A DNA stretch of 64,000 nucleotides from Psychromonas sp. L1A2 (GCF_009828855.1 NZ_WUAG01000002.1:1612001-1676000); one strand, 5' to 3'; counted from the stretch's first letter, positions 21,928 through 41,011 are shown. Notes: generated by a model from the letters alone, not told the origin. Numbers and translations: made by a program.

Positions 21928-22500
21928 ATAAATACAAAAATAGAGAAGTTTCAATTACCTTTAATCATAATCCACTATCAACAACAGTACAAATACTGTA
22001 CACAGAATAAGTATTGTTATATTAATTTAGGTCCATTTACTAAAGGTTTTCGAGCTACTATCTAATATACTTCTGCAGTTATATTGCTATCACTGAGTAT
22101 ACCTAATATAAAAACCACAATGGAAAATGCTATTCAGTATCAAAAATCTGCTATTTAATTAACTAATACCGTTATTCCACAATTAAACTATGTAACCTCA
22201 ATTCTGGTTAATGAAAGTGGAATTACATTTAAAATCAAAAAGTTATATATATTACTATACGGTGCCGTTAGTTTTGCGTAGTTCAAGGCAAATTATTGAA
22301 GCAATAACGGGTTATTGATAGATAATTTAACGCAGGCATCCGTGGGAATAGCGGTATTGTATCGTTTTACTTATTCAGAACTGAGGTTATGTATTATTTA
22401 TGTGTTTTTTTGTTGGAAAAATAGGGTGTAGAGTAAGTGAGTGTTTAATTATGGATGCTGAATTGCAGACTGTGAATATACGCAATTTAAGCAAATTAAA
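21928..22500. other. Gene-free gap between IS remnant and atp terminator
   Basis: 573 bases without a credible gene. A possible small repeat lies at about 22258-22352: ATACGGTGCC opposite GGGAATAGCGGTAT, with GTAGTTCAAGGC inside. It is reminiscent of, but not clearly the same as, the MITE at 13.2 kb. Confidence 0.4.
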
Positions 22501-22503
22501 TAA

Positions 22504-22530
22504 AAAAGGCGACCTAAGGCCGCCTTTTTA
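22504..22530 (-). terminator. Terminator of the atp operon
   Basis: AAAGGCGGCC-TTA-GGTCGCCTTTTTT on the minus strand, 17 bases after the atpC stop. Confidence 0.88.
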
Positions 22531-22546
22531 ACGAAAGTTTAAATAT

Positions 22547-22966
22547 CTACTTACGCGTTAACTTAATAGCACGTAACTGAGCAACTGCTTGCGCAAGTTG
22601 AGCAGTAACAAGAGCAAAATCAATATCCTTATTAGGATTTGACATTTGTGCTTCAGCAGCGCGTTTTGCTTCTTCTGCTTTCGCTTTGTCAAGATCTTGA
22701 CCGCGAATTGCAGTATCAGCTAATACAGTAACACCGCCAGGCTGTACTTCAAGAAAACCGCCTGAAATATAAATGACTTCTTCGCCACCATCTTGTTTCA
22801 TCAATTGAACCATTCCTGGCTTAATTGGTGTCAGTAATGGCGTGTGACCATGCATAATGCCTAGTTCACCTTCTTGACCAGATACTGATAAGTGTGAAAC
22901 AAGCCCTGAAAACAGAGATTTTTCAGCACTTACAACATCTAAATGTGTGGTCATTGCTTTAGCCAT
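22547..22966 (-). CDS. atpC: ATP synthase F1 epsilon subunit
   Basis: Central-stalk subunit that inhibits ATP hydrolysis. The 139-residue protein has the N-terminal beta-sandwich ([41 protein letters not shown]) and the C-terminal helical pair ([15 protein letters not shown]...[17 protein letters not shown]). Last gene of the operon, 15 bases after atpD. Confidence 0.98.
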   Translation of the reverse strand: MAKAMTTHLDVVSAEKSLFSGLVSHLSVSGQEGELGIMHGHTPLLTPIKPGMVQLMKQDGGEEVIYISGGFLEVQPGGVTVLADTAIRGQDLDKAKAEEAKRAAEAQMSNPNKDIDFALVTAQLAQAVAQLRAIKLTRK

Positions 22967-22981
22967 AGTAACCTCCAGCTG

Positions 22982-25274
<2,293 letters not shown>

Positions 25275-25321
25275 TTCTAACTCCTAATTAATGCTAATTA
25301 ACGACTCGCGCCGTTAATTAA

Positions 25322-26863
25322 TTACCAGGTTTGCGTCGCAACGAAAGATTCTAAAAGAGCTTTAAATTGCCCTTCAATTTCTTTGTTGTAATCACCAGAT
25401 GCATTAATTTGAGCATAGAACTCAGCATGCTCATTTTTAGCGTAAGAGATTAAAGATGCTTCAAAGTCTAATACTTTTTCAACATCGACATCATTTAAGA
25501 AGCCTTTCTCTGCAGCAAATAGTGATAACGCTTGTTCAACAACTGACATTGGAGCATATTGTTTCTGCTTCATTAATTCAGTTACTTTTTTACCATGATC
25601 AAGCTGTTTACGAGTCGCTTCATCTAAATCAGATGCAAACTGTGCAAACGCTGCTAATTCACGGTATTGCGCTAAAGCAGTACGAATACCACCAGAAAGC
25701 TTTTTAATCACTTTACACTGAGCAGCACCACCAACACGTGATACAGAGATACCTGGATCAACGGCTGGACGTACACCACTATTAAATAGCTCAGTTGTTA
25801 AGAATATCTGACCATCTGTAATAGAGATTACGTTAGTAGGTACGAATGCAGATACATCGCCCGCTTGTGTTTCAATGATTGGTAATGCTGTTAATGAACC
25901 AGTTTTACCTTTCACTGCACCTTTAGTAAAGGTTTCAACGTAATGCTCGCTTACACGAGATGCACGCTCTAGAAGACGCGAGTGAAGGTAGAAAACATCA
26001 CCAGGATAAGCTTCACGGCCAGGTGGACGTTTAAGCAATAATGATATTTGACGGTAAGCAACAGCTTGCTTAGAAAGATCATCATATACAATTAGTGCAT
26101 CTTCACCGCGATCACGGAAGTATTCACCCATTGAACAACCAGCATATGGTGCTAGGTATTGCAGTGCAGCAGCTTCAGAAGCTGAGGCAACAACAACGAT
26201 AGTATTTTCTAATGCGCCATGCTCTTCAAGTTTACGTACTACGTTGGCAATTGTTGACGCTTTTTGGCCAATTGCTACATAGATTGAGTATAAACCTGTT
26301 GATTTTTGGTTAATGATTGCATCGATTGCAATAGCAGTTTTACCTACTTGACGGTCACCGATGATAAGTTCACGTTGACCACGACCGATTGGAATCATTG
26401 AATCAATTGATTTCCAACCAGTTTGTACTGGTTGATCAACTGATTTACGATCGATAACACCAGGTGCAATAACTTCAATTGGAGAGTAACCATCGTTTTC
26501 GATAGGTCCTTTTCCATCAATCGGCTCACCCATTGTGTTTACAACACGGCCAAGAAGACCTTTACCTACTGGTACTTCAAGAATACGACCAGTTGATTTT
26601 ACCTTTTCACCTTCTTTAAGGTTACGGTAAGGTCCCATTACTACTGCACCTACCGAGTCACGCTCAAGGTTAAGTGCCATAGCAAAGCTACCATTTGGTA
26701 GTTCGATCATTTCACCTTGCATACATTCAGCAAGGCCATTGATACGAATAATACCATCGCTTACAGAAACGATTGTACCTTCATTTCGCGCTTCGCTTAC
26801 CGCTTCAAATTTTCCAATTCGTTGCTTGATAAGATCGCTAATTTCAGTGGAATTCAGTTGCAT
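25322..26863 (-). CDS. atpA: ATP synthase F1 alpha subunit
   Basis: Non-catalytic nucleotide-binding subunit of the F1 hexamer. The 513-residue protein has [16 protein letters not shown] at the start, Walker [14 protein letters not shown] (about residues 169-181), [19 protein letters not shown], the alpha-specific region [21 protein letters not shown], and [18 protein letters not shown]. It starts 12 bases after atpH. Confidence 0.98.
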   Translation of the reverse strand: MQLNSTEISDLIKQRIGKFEAVSEARNEGTIVSVSDGIIRINGLAECMQGEMIELPNGSFAMALNLERDSVGAVVMGPYRNLKEGEKVKSTGRILEVPVGKGLLGRVVNTMGEPIDGKGPIENDGYSPIEVIAPGVIDRKSVDQPVQTGWKSIDSMIPIGRGQRELIIGDRQVGKTAIAIDAIINQKSTGLYSIYVAIGQKASTIANVVRKLEEHGALENTIVVVASASEAAALQYLAPYAGCSMGEYFRDRGEDALIVYDDLSKQAVAYRQISLLLKRPPGREAYPGDVFYLHSRLLERASRVSEHYVETFTKGAVKGKTGSLTALPIIETQAGDVSAFVPTNVISITDGQIFLTTELFNSGVRPAVDPGISVSRVGGAAQCKVIKKLSGGIRTALAQYRELAAFAQFASDLDEATRKQLDHGKKVTELMKQKQYAPMSVVEQALSLFAAEKGFLNDVDVEKVLDFEASLISYAKNEHAEFYAQINASGDYNKEIEGQFKALLESFVATQTW

Positions 26864-26875
26864 GCTAACTTCCCA

Positions 26876-27409
26876 TTATGATTGTAAGGTATGTGATAAA
26901 CGAGATAATTGACCGCTAGCTGTGCTATCAATCACTAAATCTCCAGCAGTAATTACCATCCCGGCAATTAAACTTTTATCAATACTACAATTTAGGTTTA
27001 CTTTTCGTGCGAGACGTTTTTCTAGCGATATACTCAACTCTTTAAGTTGTGTGTTAGAAAGTGCATAAGCGGAGACGACATTAGCATCTACCTCTTTATT
27101 ATACTCAGTTTCTAAACCAGCAAAAAGTTGTGCAATGCGAGGCAAAACACTCAAACGTCCATTTTCAGCTAATACTTTAATAAAGTTTTGACCACTCTCA
27201 TCGAGTTGATCGCCACAAACATTAAGAAATAGATCAGCTAACTCTTGTGGTGCTTTATCGCGTGTTAATATTTTTGCTATCGTTGCATCTTGCGCAACTT
27301 CAGAAGCAAAAAACAGCATCGTAGACCAAGCTTCGATAGTGTTTTTATCAACTGCAAATTCAAAAGCGGCTCTTGCATAAGGACGAGCTACAGTAGTCAA
27401 TTCAGACAT
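26876..27409 (-). CDS. atpH: ATP synthase F1 delta subunit
   Basis: Links the F1 crown to the peripheral stalk. The 177-residue protein has the characteristic start ELTTVARPYARAAFEFA, a helical N-terminal domain, and the C-terminal motif IAGMVITAGDLVIDSTASGQLSRL. It lies 11 bases after atpF. Confidence 0.97.
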   Translation of the reverse strand: MSELTTVARPYARAAFEFAVDKNTIEAWSTMLFFASEVAQDATIAKILTRDKAPQELADLFLNVCGDQLDESGQNFIKVLAENGRLSVLPRIAQLFAGLETEYNKEVDANVVSAYALSNTQLKELSISLEKRLARKVNLNCSIDKSLIAGMVITAGDLVIDSTASGQLSRLSHTLQS

Positions 27410-27420
27410 AACTTCGCTCC

Positions 27421-27891
27421 TTATAGTTCGGCAACTAATTTATCAATAATGTCGCTATTCGCTTCTTTATCGATAGTACGCTTAATGATTTTCTCAGCAC
27501 CCGCAATAGCTAGAACAGCAACTTGTTGGCGTAACTCTTCACGAGCTCGGTTACGTTCAGCTTCAACCTCTGCTTCACCTTGTGCAATAATTTTATTGCG
27601 CTCAGTGACGGCTTCATTTTTAGCTTCTTCAACAATTTGTGTACGACGCTTATTAGCTTGATCAATAATTTCTGCTGCTTGTGCTTTAGCTTCTTTCAGC
27701 TTTTCAGCCGCTTTTGCTTGCGCAAGTTCAAGATCTTTTCCTGCACGTTCAGCTTGAGTTAAACCATCAGCAATTTTCTTTTGACGCGCTTCAATTGCGT
27801 CTAAAAGTGGTGGCCACACATACTTCATGCAGAACCAAACAAATATTGCAAATGCAATAGCTTGGCCAATTAGGGTTGCATTAATATTCAT
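27421..27891 (-). CDS. atpF: ATP synthase Fo subunit b
   Basis: Peripheral stalk subunit. The 156-residue protein has one N-terminal membrane helix ([20 protein letters not shown]) followed by a long charged, Ala-rich coiled coil that dimerises and reaches the delta subunit. Length and pattern are typical. Confidence 0.98.
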   Translation of the reverse strand: MNINATLIGQAIAFAIFVWFCMKYVWPPLLDAIEARQKKIADGLTQAERAGKDLELAQAKAAEKLKEAKAQAAEIIDQANKRRTQIVEEAKNEAVTERNKIIAQGEAEVEAERNRAREELRQQVAVLAIAGAEKIIKRTIDKEANSDIIDKLVAEL

Positions 27892-27929
27892 AACAGCTCC
27901 TTAGTAATTAAGTAAATTAGGATCCGTTA

Positions 27930-28223
<294 letters not shown>

Positions 28224-28272
28224 TTAAAAGTAATTACTAATAAAAGTAAAAGTTAACGTCATACCTAAATAA

Positions 28273-29467
<1,195 letters not shown>

Positions 29468-29551
29468 TCCGATTTCCTTTTACTAGCTAGTTTGAAACAT
29501 TAAAAATAACTAAATTAATCATTTTATTGTCACAAACTAAAACCCGCGCAA

Positions 29552-29579
29552 ATTATACCGACAAAAAATGTCAATGCAA
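29552..29579 (-). promoter_or_regulatory. Predicted atp operon promoter
   Basis: Minus strand TTGCAT (29574-29579), a 16-base spacer, TATAAT (29552-29557), then TTGCGCGGG. It lies about 85 bases upstream of the atpI start. Confidence 0.6.
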
Positions 29580-29694
29580 TATAAGCGAGCTCTTGTGATA
29601 CAAGAATAGAGTAAATTTGAGGTATATTTAATATTAAATCAATTAAATATTTGATGACCTAAAATAATAAATTGTTGAAAATATCTATTTATTT

Positions 29695-30603
29695 TTAATT
29701 ATTTTCAATTAATGTGATCAATGCATCTAAGTCAGCGATAGAAGTGTAGTCAATGACCAGTTTTCCATTGCCATTTTTATTATTTTTAGCTGTTACTTTG
29801 AGACCAAATTTATTTTCTAAAGTTGTAACAAACAACTCAGTTTTGTCACAAAGTAATGGGGATGTTTTAACTTTTTCTGGGGAGTGAGCCTGTTTTACTA
29901 ATTTCTCAGTGTCACGAACACTCAATACTTTACTGACAACCGTCTTAGCAAGATCAGATTGTAATTGTCCTTCACATACCAATAAAGCTCTAGCGTGGCC
30001 CATTTCTAAGTCGCCATGCTCTAATAATATTTGAACATCTTCATTCAAGTTGTTTAATCGTAATAAATTACTAACTGCTGTACGTGATTTACCAACTGCA
30101 GTTGCTACTTCTTGATGAGTTAATTCAAATTCATCAACAATCCGTTTTAAAGCAATTGCTTCTTCCATTGCATTAAGATTTTCACGTTGAATATTTTCAA
30201 TTAAAGCAATCGCAATCGCAGCATCATCTTCCACATTTTTAATCAAACACGGAATAGAGCCTAATCCAACTATTTTAGCTGCACGCCAACGACGTTCACC
30301 TGCAATAATCTCATATTTTTGATGACCGGTCTCACGAACTACAATCGGTTGAATGATACCTTGAGCATGAATCGAGTTAGCTAATTCTTGTAATGCATCC
30401 GCAGACATATCTCGACGAGGTTGGTACTTACCAACCTGTAACAGGTTGATATCTATATCCTGAAGGGCACCTTGTTCATTATTAACAAGCTGCTGTGTCT
30501 TTTCAGCATTAATATCGTGGGATACTTGTTTATTGCGTGTAACAGTACTGCTACTTAACAATGAGTCTAATCCTTTCCCTAACCCTCTTTTTTTACCTAA
30601 CAT
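29695..30603 (-). CDS. parB: Chromosome partitioning protein ParB
   Basis: CTP-dependent clamp that binds parS and spreads along DNA. The 302-residue protein has an N-terminal basic start (KKRGLGKGLDSLL), the ParB/Srx domain with QPIVVRE and GERRWRAAK (about residues 105-113), the helix-turn-helix LTHQEVATAVGKSRTAVSNLLRL, and a C-terminal dimerisation domain. It starts one base after parA. Four parS-like sites lie in this window at 9.4-16.2 kb. Confidence 0.97.
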   Translation of the reverse strand: MLGKKRGLGKGLDSLLSSSTVTRNKQVSHDINAEKTQQLVNNEQGALQDIDINLLQVGKYQPRRDMSADALQELANSIHAQGIIQPIVVRETGHQKYEIIAGERRWRAAKIVGLGSIPCLIKNVEDDAAIAIALIENIQRENLNAMEEAIALKRIVDEFELTHQEVATAVGKSRTAVSNLLRLNNLNEDVQILLEHGDLEMGHARALLVCEGQLQSDLAKTVVSKVLSVRDTEKLVKQAHSPEKVKTSPLLCDKTELFVTTLENKFGLKVTAKNNKNGNGKLVIDYTSIADLDALITLIENN

Positions 30604-30604
30604 A

Positions 30605-31399
30605 TTAAATCACTTCCTGATCAGTACTGATAGATTGTTCTTCTCGTCTTAATATTTCACCAGCTAATGACAAATAAGCTCTCGCACCCGTTGAGTTTTT
30701 ATCATAATACATCACCGGTTTACTGAAACTAGGCGCTTCAGCTAAACGAATGTTACGAGGGATGATCGTACGGTAAACTTTATCGCCAAAATGTTTTTTA
30801 AGTTGATCAGATACATCGGTTGATAATCGATTTCGAGGGTCATACATTGTACGCAAGATACCTTCGATCTTTAGATCTGCATTAACAACGGCCGTTAATT
30901 TACTAATAGTATCGATTAAGGCAGTTAATCCTTCTAAAGCATAATACTCACATTGCATTGGCACTAGAACCGAATCAGCAGCTGTCATGGCATTAACAGT
31001 CAACATGTTCAATGAAGGGGGACAATCAATAAAAATGTAATCGTATACATCCCTAGCGCCTTCTAAAGCTGTTCTTAAGCGCGTTTCACGAGCAAAAAAG
31101 GTCATTAACTTAACTTCAGCAGCTGTAACGTCACTGTTAGCCGCTACTAAATGAAAACCACCTGTTGTTTCTGTTTCAACTACTTCAGAAAGTGGTAATT
31201 CATCAATTAATAGATCATAGGCAGTATGTGCAACTTCATATTTATCGATACCGCTACCCATGGTTGCATTACCTTGAGGATCGAGATCGATTATTAATAC
31301 TTTGCGTTTTGTTGCAGCCATTGAGGCCGCTAAATTAACACAAGTAGTGGTTTTACCAACACCACCTTTTTGATTTGCAATTGCTATTATTTTACCCAC
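30605..31399 (-). CDS. parA: Chromosome partitioning ATPase ParA
   Basis: ParA/Soj ATPase that moves ParB-parS complexes. The 264-residue protein has the deviant Walker A KGGVGKTT (residues 11-18), [15 protein letters not shown], and [15 protein letters not shown]. The start codon is GTG at 31399 with AGG upstream. It lies in the order mnmG-rsmG-parA-parB, a very conserved origin-proximal arrangement. Confidence 0.97.
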   Translation of the reverse strand: MGKIIAIANQKGGVGKTTTCVNLAASMAATKRKVLIIDLDPQGNATMGSGIDKYEVAHTAYDLLIDELPLSEVVETETTGGFHLVAANSDVTAAEVKLMTFFARETRLRTALEGARDVYDYIFIDCPPSLNMLTVNAMTAADSVLVPMQCEYYALEGLTALIDTISKLTAVVNADLKIEGILRTMYDPRNRLSTDVSDQLKKHFGDKVYRTIIPRNIRLAEAPSFSKPVMYYDKNSTGARAYLSLAGEILRREEQSISTDQEVI

Positions 31400-31429
31400 A
31401 AAAACCTACTTAATAATATATGAGAGTTA

Positions 31430-32056
31430 TTACGATACACGCTTAACTTTGACTAAACAGCGTTCACCATCTAATTGTGGGACTTGTAATGTAACTGACT
31501 CTATAAATTCAAATTTAGAATCTAAATTAACTACTTCAGATTCAGGATATTGCCCCTTAAGGGCTAAAAAATGTCCACTTTCATTAGGTAAGTGACTGCA
31601 CCAAGATAGCATATCTTCTAATGAAGCAAAGGCACGACTTAGCACACAATCAAAACCAACTTTAGGTTGATATTCTTCAACACGACTTTGTACTATTTCA
31701 ACGTTTTTAAGCCCTAGACTGAGAATAGCTTGACGAATGAAACGCATCCGCTTTCCTAAACTGTCTAATAAAACAAACTGCTTATCAGGATTTAAAATAG
31801 CCAAAGGTAAGCCAGGTAATCCCGGTCCAGTACCAACGTCAATAAAACTATCACCCTGTAAATAAGGAGATACGACTATACTGTCCAAAATATGTTTGAC
31901 AAGCATTTGTGATGGATCACGGACAGAAGTAAGGTTATAAGCCTTATTCCACTTAGCTAATAACTCGACTAACGCTACTAGTTGTGAAGCCTGTTGATTA
32001 CTTACGATTAAGTCTGTTTGTGCTAAAAGGCTATCTAATTGAGAGCGTAAATTCAT
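31430..32056 (-). CDS. rsmG: 16S rRNA (guanine527-N7)-methyltransferase RsmG
   Basis: SAM-dependent methyltransferase that modifies G527 of 16S rRNA; its loss is known to give streptomycin resistance. The 208-residue protein has the SAM motif [17 protein letters not shown] (about residues 68-84), the [14 protein letters not shown] segment, and [11 protein letters not shown]. Its ATG overlaps the mnmG stop (TAATG), so translation is coupled. Confidence 0.97.
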   Translation of the reverse strand: MNLRSQLDSLLAQTDLIVSNQQASQLVALVELLAKWNKAYNLTSVRDPSQMLVKHILDSIVVSPYLQGDSFIDVGTGPGLPGLPLAILNPDKQFVLLDSLGKRMRFIRQAILSLGLKNVEIVQSRVEEYQPKVGFDCVLSRAFASLEDMLSWCSHLPNESGHFLALKGQYPESEVVNLDSKFEFIESVTLQVPQLDGERCLVKVKRVS

Positions 32057-33945
32057 TATCCAGCCTTACGACGAACGCCGCTTTTCTTTAAATAGATCAA
32101 TAAAATGGAGATAGCAGCAGGGGTGATTCCTGATACTCTTGATGCTTGTCCAATGCTGTGCGGTTTTATATCGTTCAATTTAGCTGTTACTTCATTTGAA
32201 AGACCTTTAATCTCAGAATAATCAAGATCGACAGGTAACGCAGTATCTTCATGACGTTTCAGCTTTTCTATTTCATCTAACTGACGATCGATATAACCTT
32301 GGTATTTTATATTTATTTCAACTTGCTCTGCAGCAATAGGGTCAGCAATCGCAGGTCCTAATCCTTCAATTTTCATCAAGCCTTCATAAGTAACTTCGGG
32401 TCTACGTATCATTGCTTCCAATGTACTTTCACGCTGCATAGGTTTTTTCAATAATTCATTAATTTTATCGGCATTAATAGAATTTGGGTTAATCCATTGG
32501 CCTTTCAAACGTTTTAATTCAGTTTCTACTAGTTCTTGTTTTTCACTAAAGGCTTTCCAACGAATATCATCAACTAAACCGAGTTCACGGCCTTTCTCTG
32601 TTAAACGGGTATCAGCATTATCTTCACGTAACAGTAATCGATACTCAGCGCGACTAGTAAACATACGGTAAGGTTCTTTAGTACCTAATGTTGATAGATC
32701 ATCAACGAGTACACCCATATAAGCTTGATCTCGACGTGGAGCCCAACCTTCTTTATCTTGTACCTGTAACCCCGCATTCATGCCTGCTAACAAGCCCTGT
32801 GCTCCTGCTTCTTCATAACCAGTTGTACCGTTGATTTGCCCAGCAAAGAATAAACCATCAATATATTTGCTTTCTAAAGTCGCTTTAAGATCGCGTGGAT
32901 CGAAATAATCATACTCAATGGCATAACCAGGTCGAGTTACAAAAGCATTCTCAAATCCTTTCATCGATTGAATAAATTCAAGTTGAACATCAAAAGGTAG
33001 GCTAGTAGAAATACCGTTAGGGTAAACTTCGTGCGTCGTTAATCCTTCTGGCTCAACAAAAATTTGATGCGAATTTTTATCAGCAAAACGCATGATTTTA
33101 TCTTCAATTGAAGGGCAGTAGCGAGGTCCTACACCTTCAATTACACCAGAGTACATAGGGCTTCTATCTAAATTAGCTCGAATGATGTCGTGTGTTTTCT
33201 CATTGGTATGAGTGATATAACATGGGATTTGACGAGGGTGTTCACTACGACTTCCTAAAAATGAAAATACAGGTGTTGGATCATCGCCATGTTGAACTTC
33301 TAAGCCAGAAAAGTCGATACTACGCGCATCAATACGTGCTGGTGTACCTGTCTTCAAACGTCCCATGCGTAATGGCATTTCTTTTAATCGATCAGATAAC
33401 GTAATCGAAGCTGGATCACCAGCTCTACCGCCACTGTAATTTTTTAAACCAATATGAATTAAACCGTTTAAGAAAGTACCTACTGTCAAAACAACTGTTT
33501 TTGCAGAAAAGCGAACGCCCATTTTAGTGATTACACCAACAACGCGATCGTTTTCAATAATAAGATCTTCAACTTCCTGTTGGAATATTTTTAAGTTTTC
33601 TTGGTTTTCTAATTTTTCACGAATGGCTGCTTTGTACAGAAGACGATCCGCTTGTGCACGAGTAGCACGAACAGCTGGTCCTTTACTTGAATTAAGGGTT
33701 CTAAATTGAATACCACCTTTATCAATCGCTGATGCCATTAAACCACCTAAAGCATCAATCTCTTTAACAAGATGTCCTTTACCAATCCCACCAATAGCAG
33801 GGTTACATGACATCTGACCCAAAGTCTCAATATTGTGAGTCAATAACAGGGTTTTTAATCCCATTCGAGCTGGCGCAGCAGCAGCTTCTGTTCCCGCATG
33901 GCCACCGCCAATAACGATAACGTCAAATTGTTCATGGTAAATCAT
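32056..33945 (-). CDS. mnmG: tRNA U34 carboxymethylaminomethyl-modifying enzyme MnmG
   Basis: FAD enzyme that partners with MnmE. The 629-residue protein has an N-terminal FAD-binding [10 protein letters not shown] (residues 13-22), [30 protein letters not shown], and the GIDA C-terminal domain with [17 protein letters not shown]. It is the gene adjacent to oriC on the unwinding side and is transcribed away from it. Confidence 0.98.
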   Translation of the reverse strand: MIYHEQFDVIVIGGGHAGTEAAAAPARMGLKTLLLTHNIETLGQMSCNPAIGGIGKGHLVKEIDALGGLMASAIDKGGIQFRTLNSSKGPAVRATRAQADRLLYKAAIREKLENQENLKIFQQEVEDLIIENDRVVGVITKMGVRFSAKTVVLTVGTFLNGLIHIGLKNYSGGRAGDPASITLSDRLKEMPLRMGRLKTGTPARIDARSIDFSGLEVQHGDDPTPVFSFLGSRSEHPRQIPCYITHTNEKTHDIIRANLDRSPMYSGVIEGVGPRYCPSIEDKIMRFADKNSHQIFVEPEGLTTHEVYPNGISTSLPFDVQLEFIQSMKGFENAFVTRPGYAIEYDYFDPRDLKATLESKYIDGLFFAGQINGTTGYEEAGAQGLLAGMNAGLQVQDKEGWAPRRDQAYMGVLVDDLSTLGTKEPYRMFTSRAEYRLLLREDNADTRLTEKGRELGLVDDIRWKAFSEKQELVETELKRLKGQWINPNSINADKINELLKKPMQRESTLEAMIRRPEVTYEGLMKIEGLGPAIADPIAAEQVEINIKYQGYIDRQLDEIEKLKRHEDTALPVDLDYSEIKGLSNEVTAKLNDIKPHSIGQASRVSGITPAAISILLIYLKKSGVRRKAG

Positions 33946-34039
33946 AATATTCCAAATACAGCAGTATAAAATTAAAGCGTGATTTTACTCTTTTAAAAAA
34001 TAAAGGAAAGCAACAAGGTTGTTTTAAAAGAAAACAATA

Positions 34040-34312
34040 GTATTAGTATTATATATAGATCTTTAAAGATCTTTTATTACTATACTTATTAAGCAAACGC
34101 ATTTCTGTGTAAAACACGTTTAAACGATTAAAGATCAGGATCTTAAAAGAGATCCGATCGTGTGCATAATAAGGGATCTTAATGCGATCAACCTGCGTAT
34201 AGAAACAGCCTTTATCAACAGGGCCTCTTATGCACATTTTTATAAAGTAATTACGCCAAACTAATTCAATAGTTATAAATGGATTATGCACAGAACCTTG
34301 TGGGTAACTTAA
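34040..34312. other. oriC: Chromosomal replication origin oriC
   Basis: Between mnmG and mioC, as in E. coli. It has three strong DnaA boxes: TGTGCATAA (34161-34169, inverted), TTATGCACA (34228-34236) and TTATGCACA (34284-34292), in the order and orientation of E. coli R1, R2 and R4. Weaker boxes are TTATCAACA (34212-34220) and TGTGGGTAA (34299-34307). There are eight GATC sites at 34058, 34068, 34133, 34139, 34151, 34156, 34175 and 34186. The AT-rich unwinding side with GATCTTTAAA and GATCTTTTATTAC (34058-34080) faces mnmG, matching the 13-mer repeats in E. coli. Confidence 0.93.
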
Positions 34313-34315
34313 TCA

Positions 34316-34777
34316 TTAATTCGTTAATAAATTAAGATCTTTTATCCATAATGGGATCCAATCGTCAACACGATCTTCAGGAATTGGAGAATCAACGACA
34401 TCAATATTGAAAATATTACCTAAACGCGTAGCACCTTTATCTCTTAACAGAAGATCAAAATGTTTTGCTGCATGGCAATAAGTATCGTAATTTGAATCGC
34501 CAACGCCAATTAAACCAAAATGCACATTCGTTAATTCGTCTGATAGATTATTAATCTGTTCAACAAACATTTTAAAGTTATCTGGATAATCTCCTGCACC
34601 ATGTGTTGCTAAACAAATTAACCATATATGTTGACCTTCTATATCTAACAATGTCAGGTCTGGAGAAAAGTGAACTTGAGAAGCAAAACCTGCAGCTTCT
34701 AAAAATGGCTGTGTCGCTTCAGCTACATATTCCGTTCCGCCTAATGTACTACCAACTAATATATCTATATTAATCAC
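34316..34777 (-). CDS. mioC: Flavodoxin-like protein MioC
   Basis: FMN-binding flavodoxin-like protein. From the GTG at 34777 it is 153 residues, starting VINIDILVGSTLGGTEYVAE. The phosphate-binding STLGGTEY, the STHGAGD-like ATHGAGDYPDN, and GVGDSNYDTYCHAAKHFD are visible. An ATG 18 codons upstream lacks a ribosome site and family similarity, whereas GAGAGAG precedes the GTG. It is transcribed toward oriC, its stop lying within ten bases of the last DnaA-like box. Confidence 0.93.
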   Translation of the reverse strand: MINIDILVGSTLGGTEYVAEATQPFLEAAGFASQVHFSPDLTLLDIEGQHIWLICLATHGAGDYPDNFKMFVEQINNLSDELTNVHFGLIGVGDSNYDTYCHAAKHFDLLLRDKGATRLGNIFNIDVVDSPIPEDRVDDWIPLWIKDLNLLTN

Positions 34778-34939
34778 AATATTTACTCTCTCTATATATA
34801 GAAATAATGAACTTATAAAACAGAGATACATTATAACGAGATAAATAGTAAATATAGAGATGAATTAGTATAAAAATAAAGCAGGTTGTTCGCTAAATAA
34901 TCATTCAAACAAAAAATCGAATAAAACAGTAATTAACAC

Positions 34940-34967
34940 TTGCCAATGTGATCTCAATCCCTATAAT
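34940..34967 (+). promoter_or_regulatory. rRNA operon promoter P1
   Basis: TTGCCA (34940-34945), 16-base spacer, TATAAT (34962-34967), followed by GCGACCCC, a G+C-rich discriminator typical of growth-rate-controlled rrn promoters. Confidence 0.75.
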
Positions 34968-35075
34968 GCGACCCCACAGACACGGGATGTAGCGCAAGTT
35001 ACCTAGCGAGTTTGAGAATAAAAGAAACGCTTTAACGATTCGAACTTCGGTTTAAAATTAAGTTAAAATAAGACG

Positions 35076-35136
35076 TTGACATTGTTCGAAAGGCGCGTAA
35101 TATACGCCGCCTAGCCGAAAGGCACGCTCTTTAACA
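35076..35136 (+). promoter_or_regulatory. rRNA promoter P2 and leader boxA
   Basis: TTGACA (35076-35081), 16-base spacer, TAATAT (35098-35103). The leader that follows contains GCTCTTTAACA at 35126-35136, the boxA antitermination element of rRNA operons. Confidence 0.75.
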
Positions 35137-35354
35137 ATTTAATCAAACAATCTGTGTGAGCACTTGTTGTTGATGTGATTTCAAAAAATCAAAGTCCTTT
35201 CTTGTAAAGGCAACATCAATAATAGTGACACACGAAATAATTCATTATTTCAGAATAATAAATTGTGAGTTTCTTATATTTATATAAGTGATTAGCAGTA
35301 AGTTTTAGTCAGTAGTATTGAGTCGCACTTTTAATTAAGTGCAAATTAAACTTT

Positions 35355-36899
<1,545 letters not shown>

Positions 36900-37007
36900 C
36901 GTAAAGAAACACATCCTTTGTATTCCGGTACATTGGCGCAAGTAATAATGAGTGCCCACACAGATTGTTTGATTAGAAAGTGAAGAGACGTATAGATAGA
37001 CCTGTTT

Positions 37008-37084
<77 letters not shown>

Positions 37085-37130
37085 ATTTCTTGTAAAATGA
37101 AATTGGATTTCTATTTATATACACCATGTT

Positions 37131-37206
37131 GGGGCTATAGCTCAGCTGGGAGAGCGCCTGCCTTGCACGCAGGAGGTCTGCGGTTCGATCCCGCATAGCT
37201 CCACCA
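37131..37206 (+). tRNA. alaT: tRNA-Ala (TGC)
   Basis: 76 nt with acceptor GGGGCTA/TAGCTCC, anticodon TGC in CTTGCACG, T loop TTCGATC, and encoded CCA. Second tRNA of the rRNA spacer. Confidence 0.97.
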
Positions 37207-37243
37207 CTCATTCTTAAATAGAATAAGTGACCAACATGATGAG

Positions 37244-37284
37244 AAGCCTTAGATAAGCAACACTCCTTATCTAAGGCTTTTTTT
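37244..37284 (+). terminator. Terminator-like hairpin inside the rRNA spacer
   Basis: AAGCCTTAGATAAG and CTTATCTAAGGCTT form a perfect 14-bp stem with an 8-base loop, followed by further T residues to 37284. It has the form of an intrinsic terminator but lies between tRNA-Ala and 23S. Read-through probably depends on rRNA antitermination. The rest of the 37207-37634 spacer holds a second boxA (TGCTCTTTAACA, 37297-37308) and 23S processing-stem sequence. Confidence 0.6.
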
Positions 37285-37634
37285 AACGAAAAAGTCTGCT
37301 CTTTAACAATTAGGAAAGCTGATAAATGTTCTTATTTATCACATAATAACAATGACTTAGTTCTGTTTTACAGAGTAAGTTGATTGATGTGATAAATATA
37401 AACGAAATTGTTCTCAGTATTTAAAATAACTACTTGTAGTTAAATTAGATACTGTAATCAAGCAAAATAAAAAGCACATTACGTTTTAATGTAAATTAAA
37501 AAGTAATGAGTACGTATCTACTCAATCGTAAGATTGATAGGTGCACGAAAAACGATTGTTTTTCATATGTAAAATATGAGTCACAAGCGTCTTGGAAGCA
37601 ACATACACATCTAGACACTGTTTAGGTGTTGTAT

Positions 37635-40523
<2,889 letters not shown>

Positions 40524-40671
40524 CAACACCTAAGTGGTGTTGGTGTTTACCAAGACACATAGAGTGGATACTCTTTAAACTAGCGCTTGTGAAGTATATT
40601 TACATATTGCGAGATAAAACAATTTCAGAATTAGAACATATCGACTATTAGCTTTTCTAATTTATTTTTTA

Positions 40672-40791
40672 TGCTTGGCGATAATAGCGCTGTGGTACCA
40701 CCTGATCCCATGCCGAACTCAGAAGTGAAACGCAGCTGCGCCGATGATAGTGTGAGGTCTCCTCATGTGAAAGTAGGTCATTGCCAAGCGC
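40672..40791 (+). rRNA. rrf: 5S ribosomal RNA
   Basis: 120 nt from TGCTTGGCGATAATAGCGC to GCCAAGCGCC, with ends that pair and the conserved CATGCCGAACTCAGAAGTGA. Confidence 0.97.
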
Positions 40792-40798
40792 CTAATAC

Positions 40799-40838
40799 GA
40801 AAAATCCCTGTTGACTAACGTCAGCAGGGATTTTTTCG
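40799..40838 (+). terminator. rRNA operon terminator
   Basis: AAAATCCCTG-TTGACTAACGT-CAGCAGGGATTTTTT, immediately after 5S. Confidence 0.9.
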
Positions 40839-41011
40839 TTTAATTTACAATCAATAAACAAATATTTAACCAGTAAAATAGATCAGTTGATTAATGGAAA
40901 GTATTGCTTATGGTTTAAACTCTGTTGATTACCTCTCTACATTAGAATGTTACTAAGTTTATTTAGTTAAAATTTTCTATTATTTTTAATATAAACTGTA
41001 AAAACAAGGCA

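Noticed and set aside
22258-22352. Third copy of the 13.2 kb MITE
   Set aside because: Only short shared words (GTTCAAGGC, CGGTAT); the ends do not match well enough.
34049-34291. 80-residue frame on the minus strand in the mnmG-mioC gap
   Set aside because: It lies wholly within oriC, and its composition follows DnaA boxes and GATC repeats; no family resemblance.
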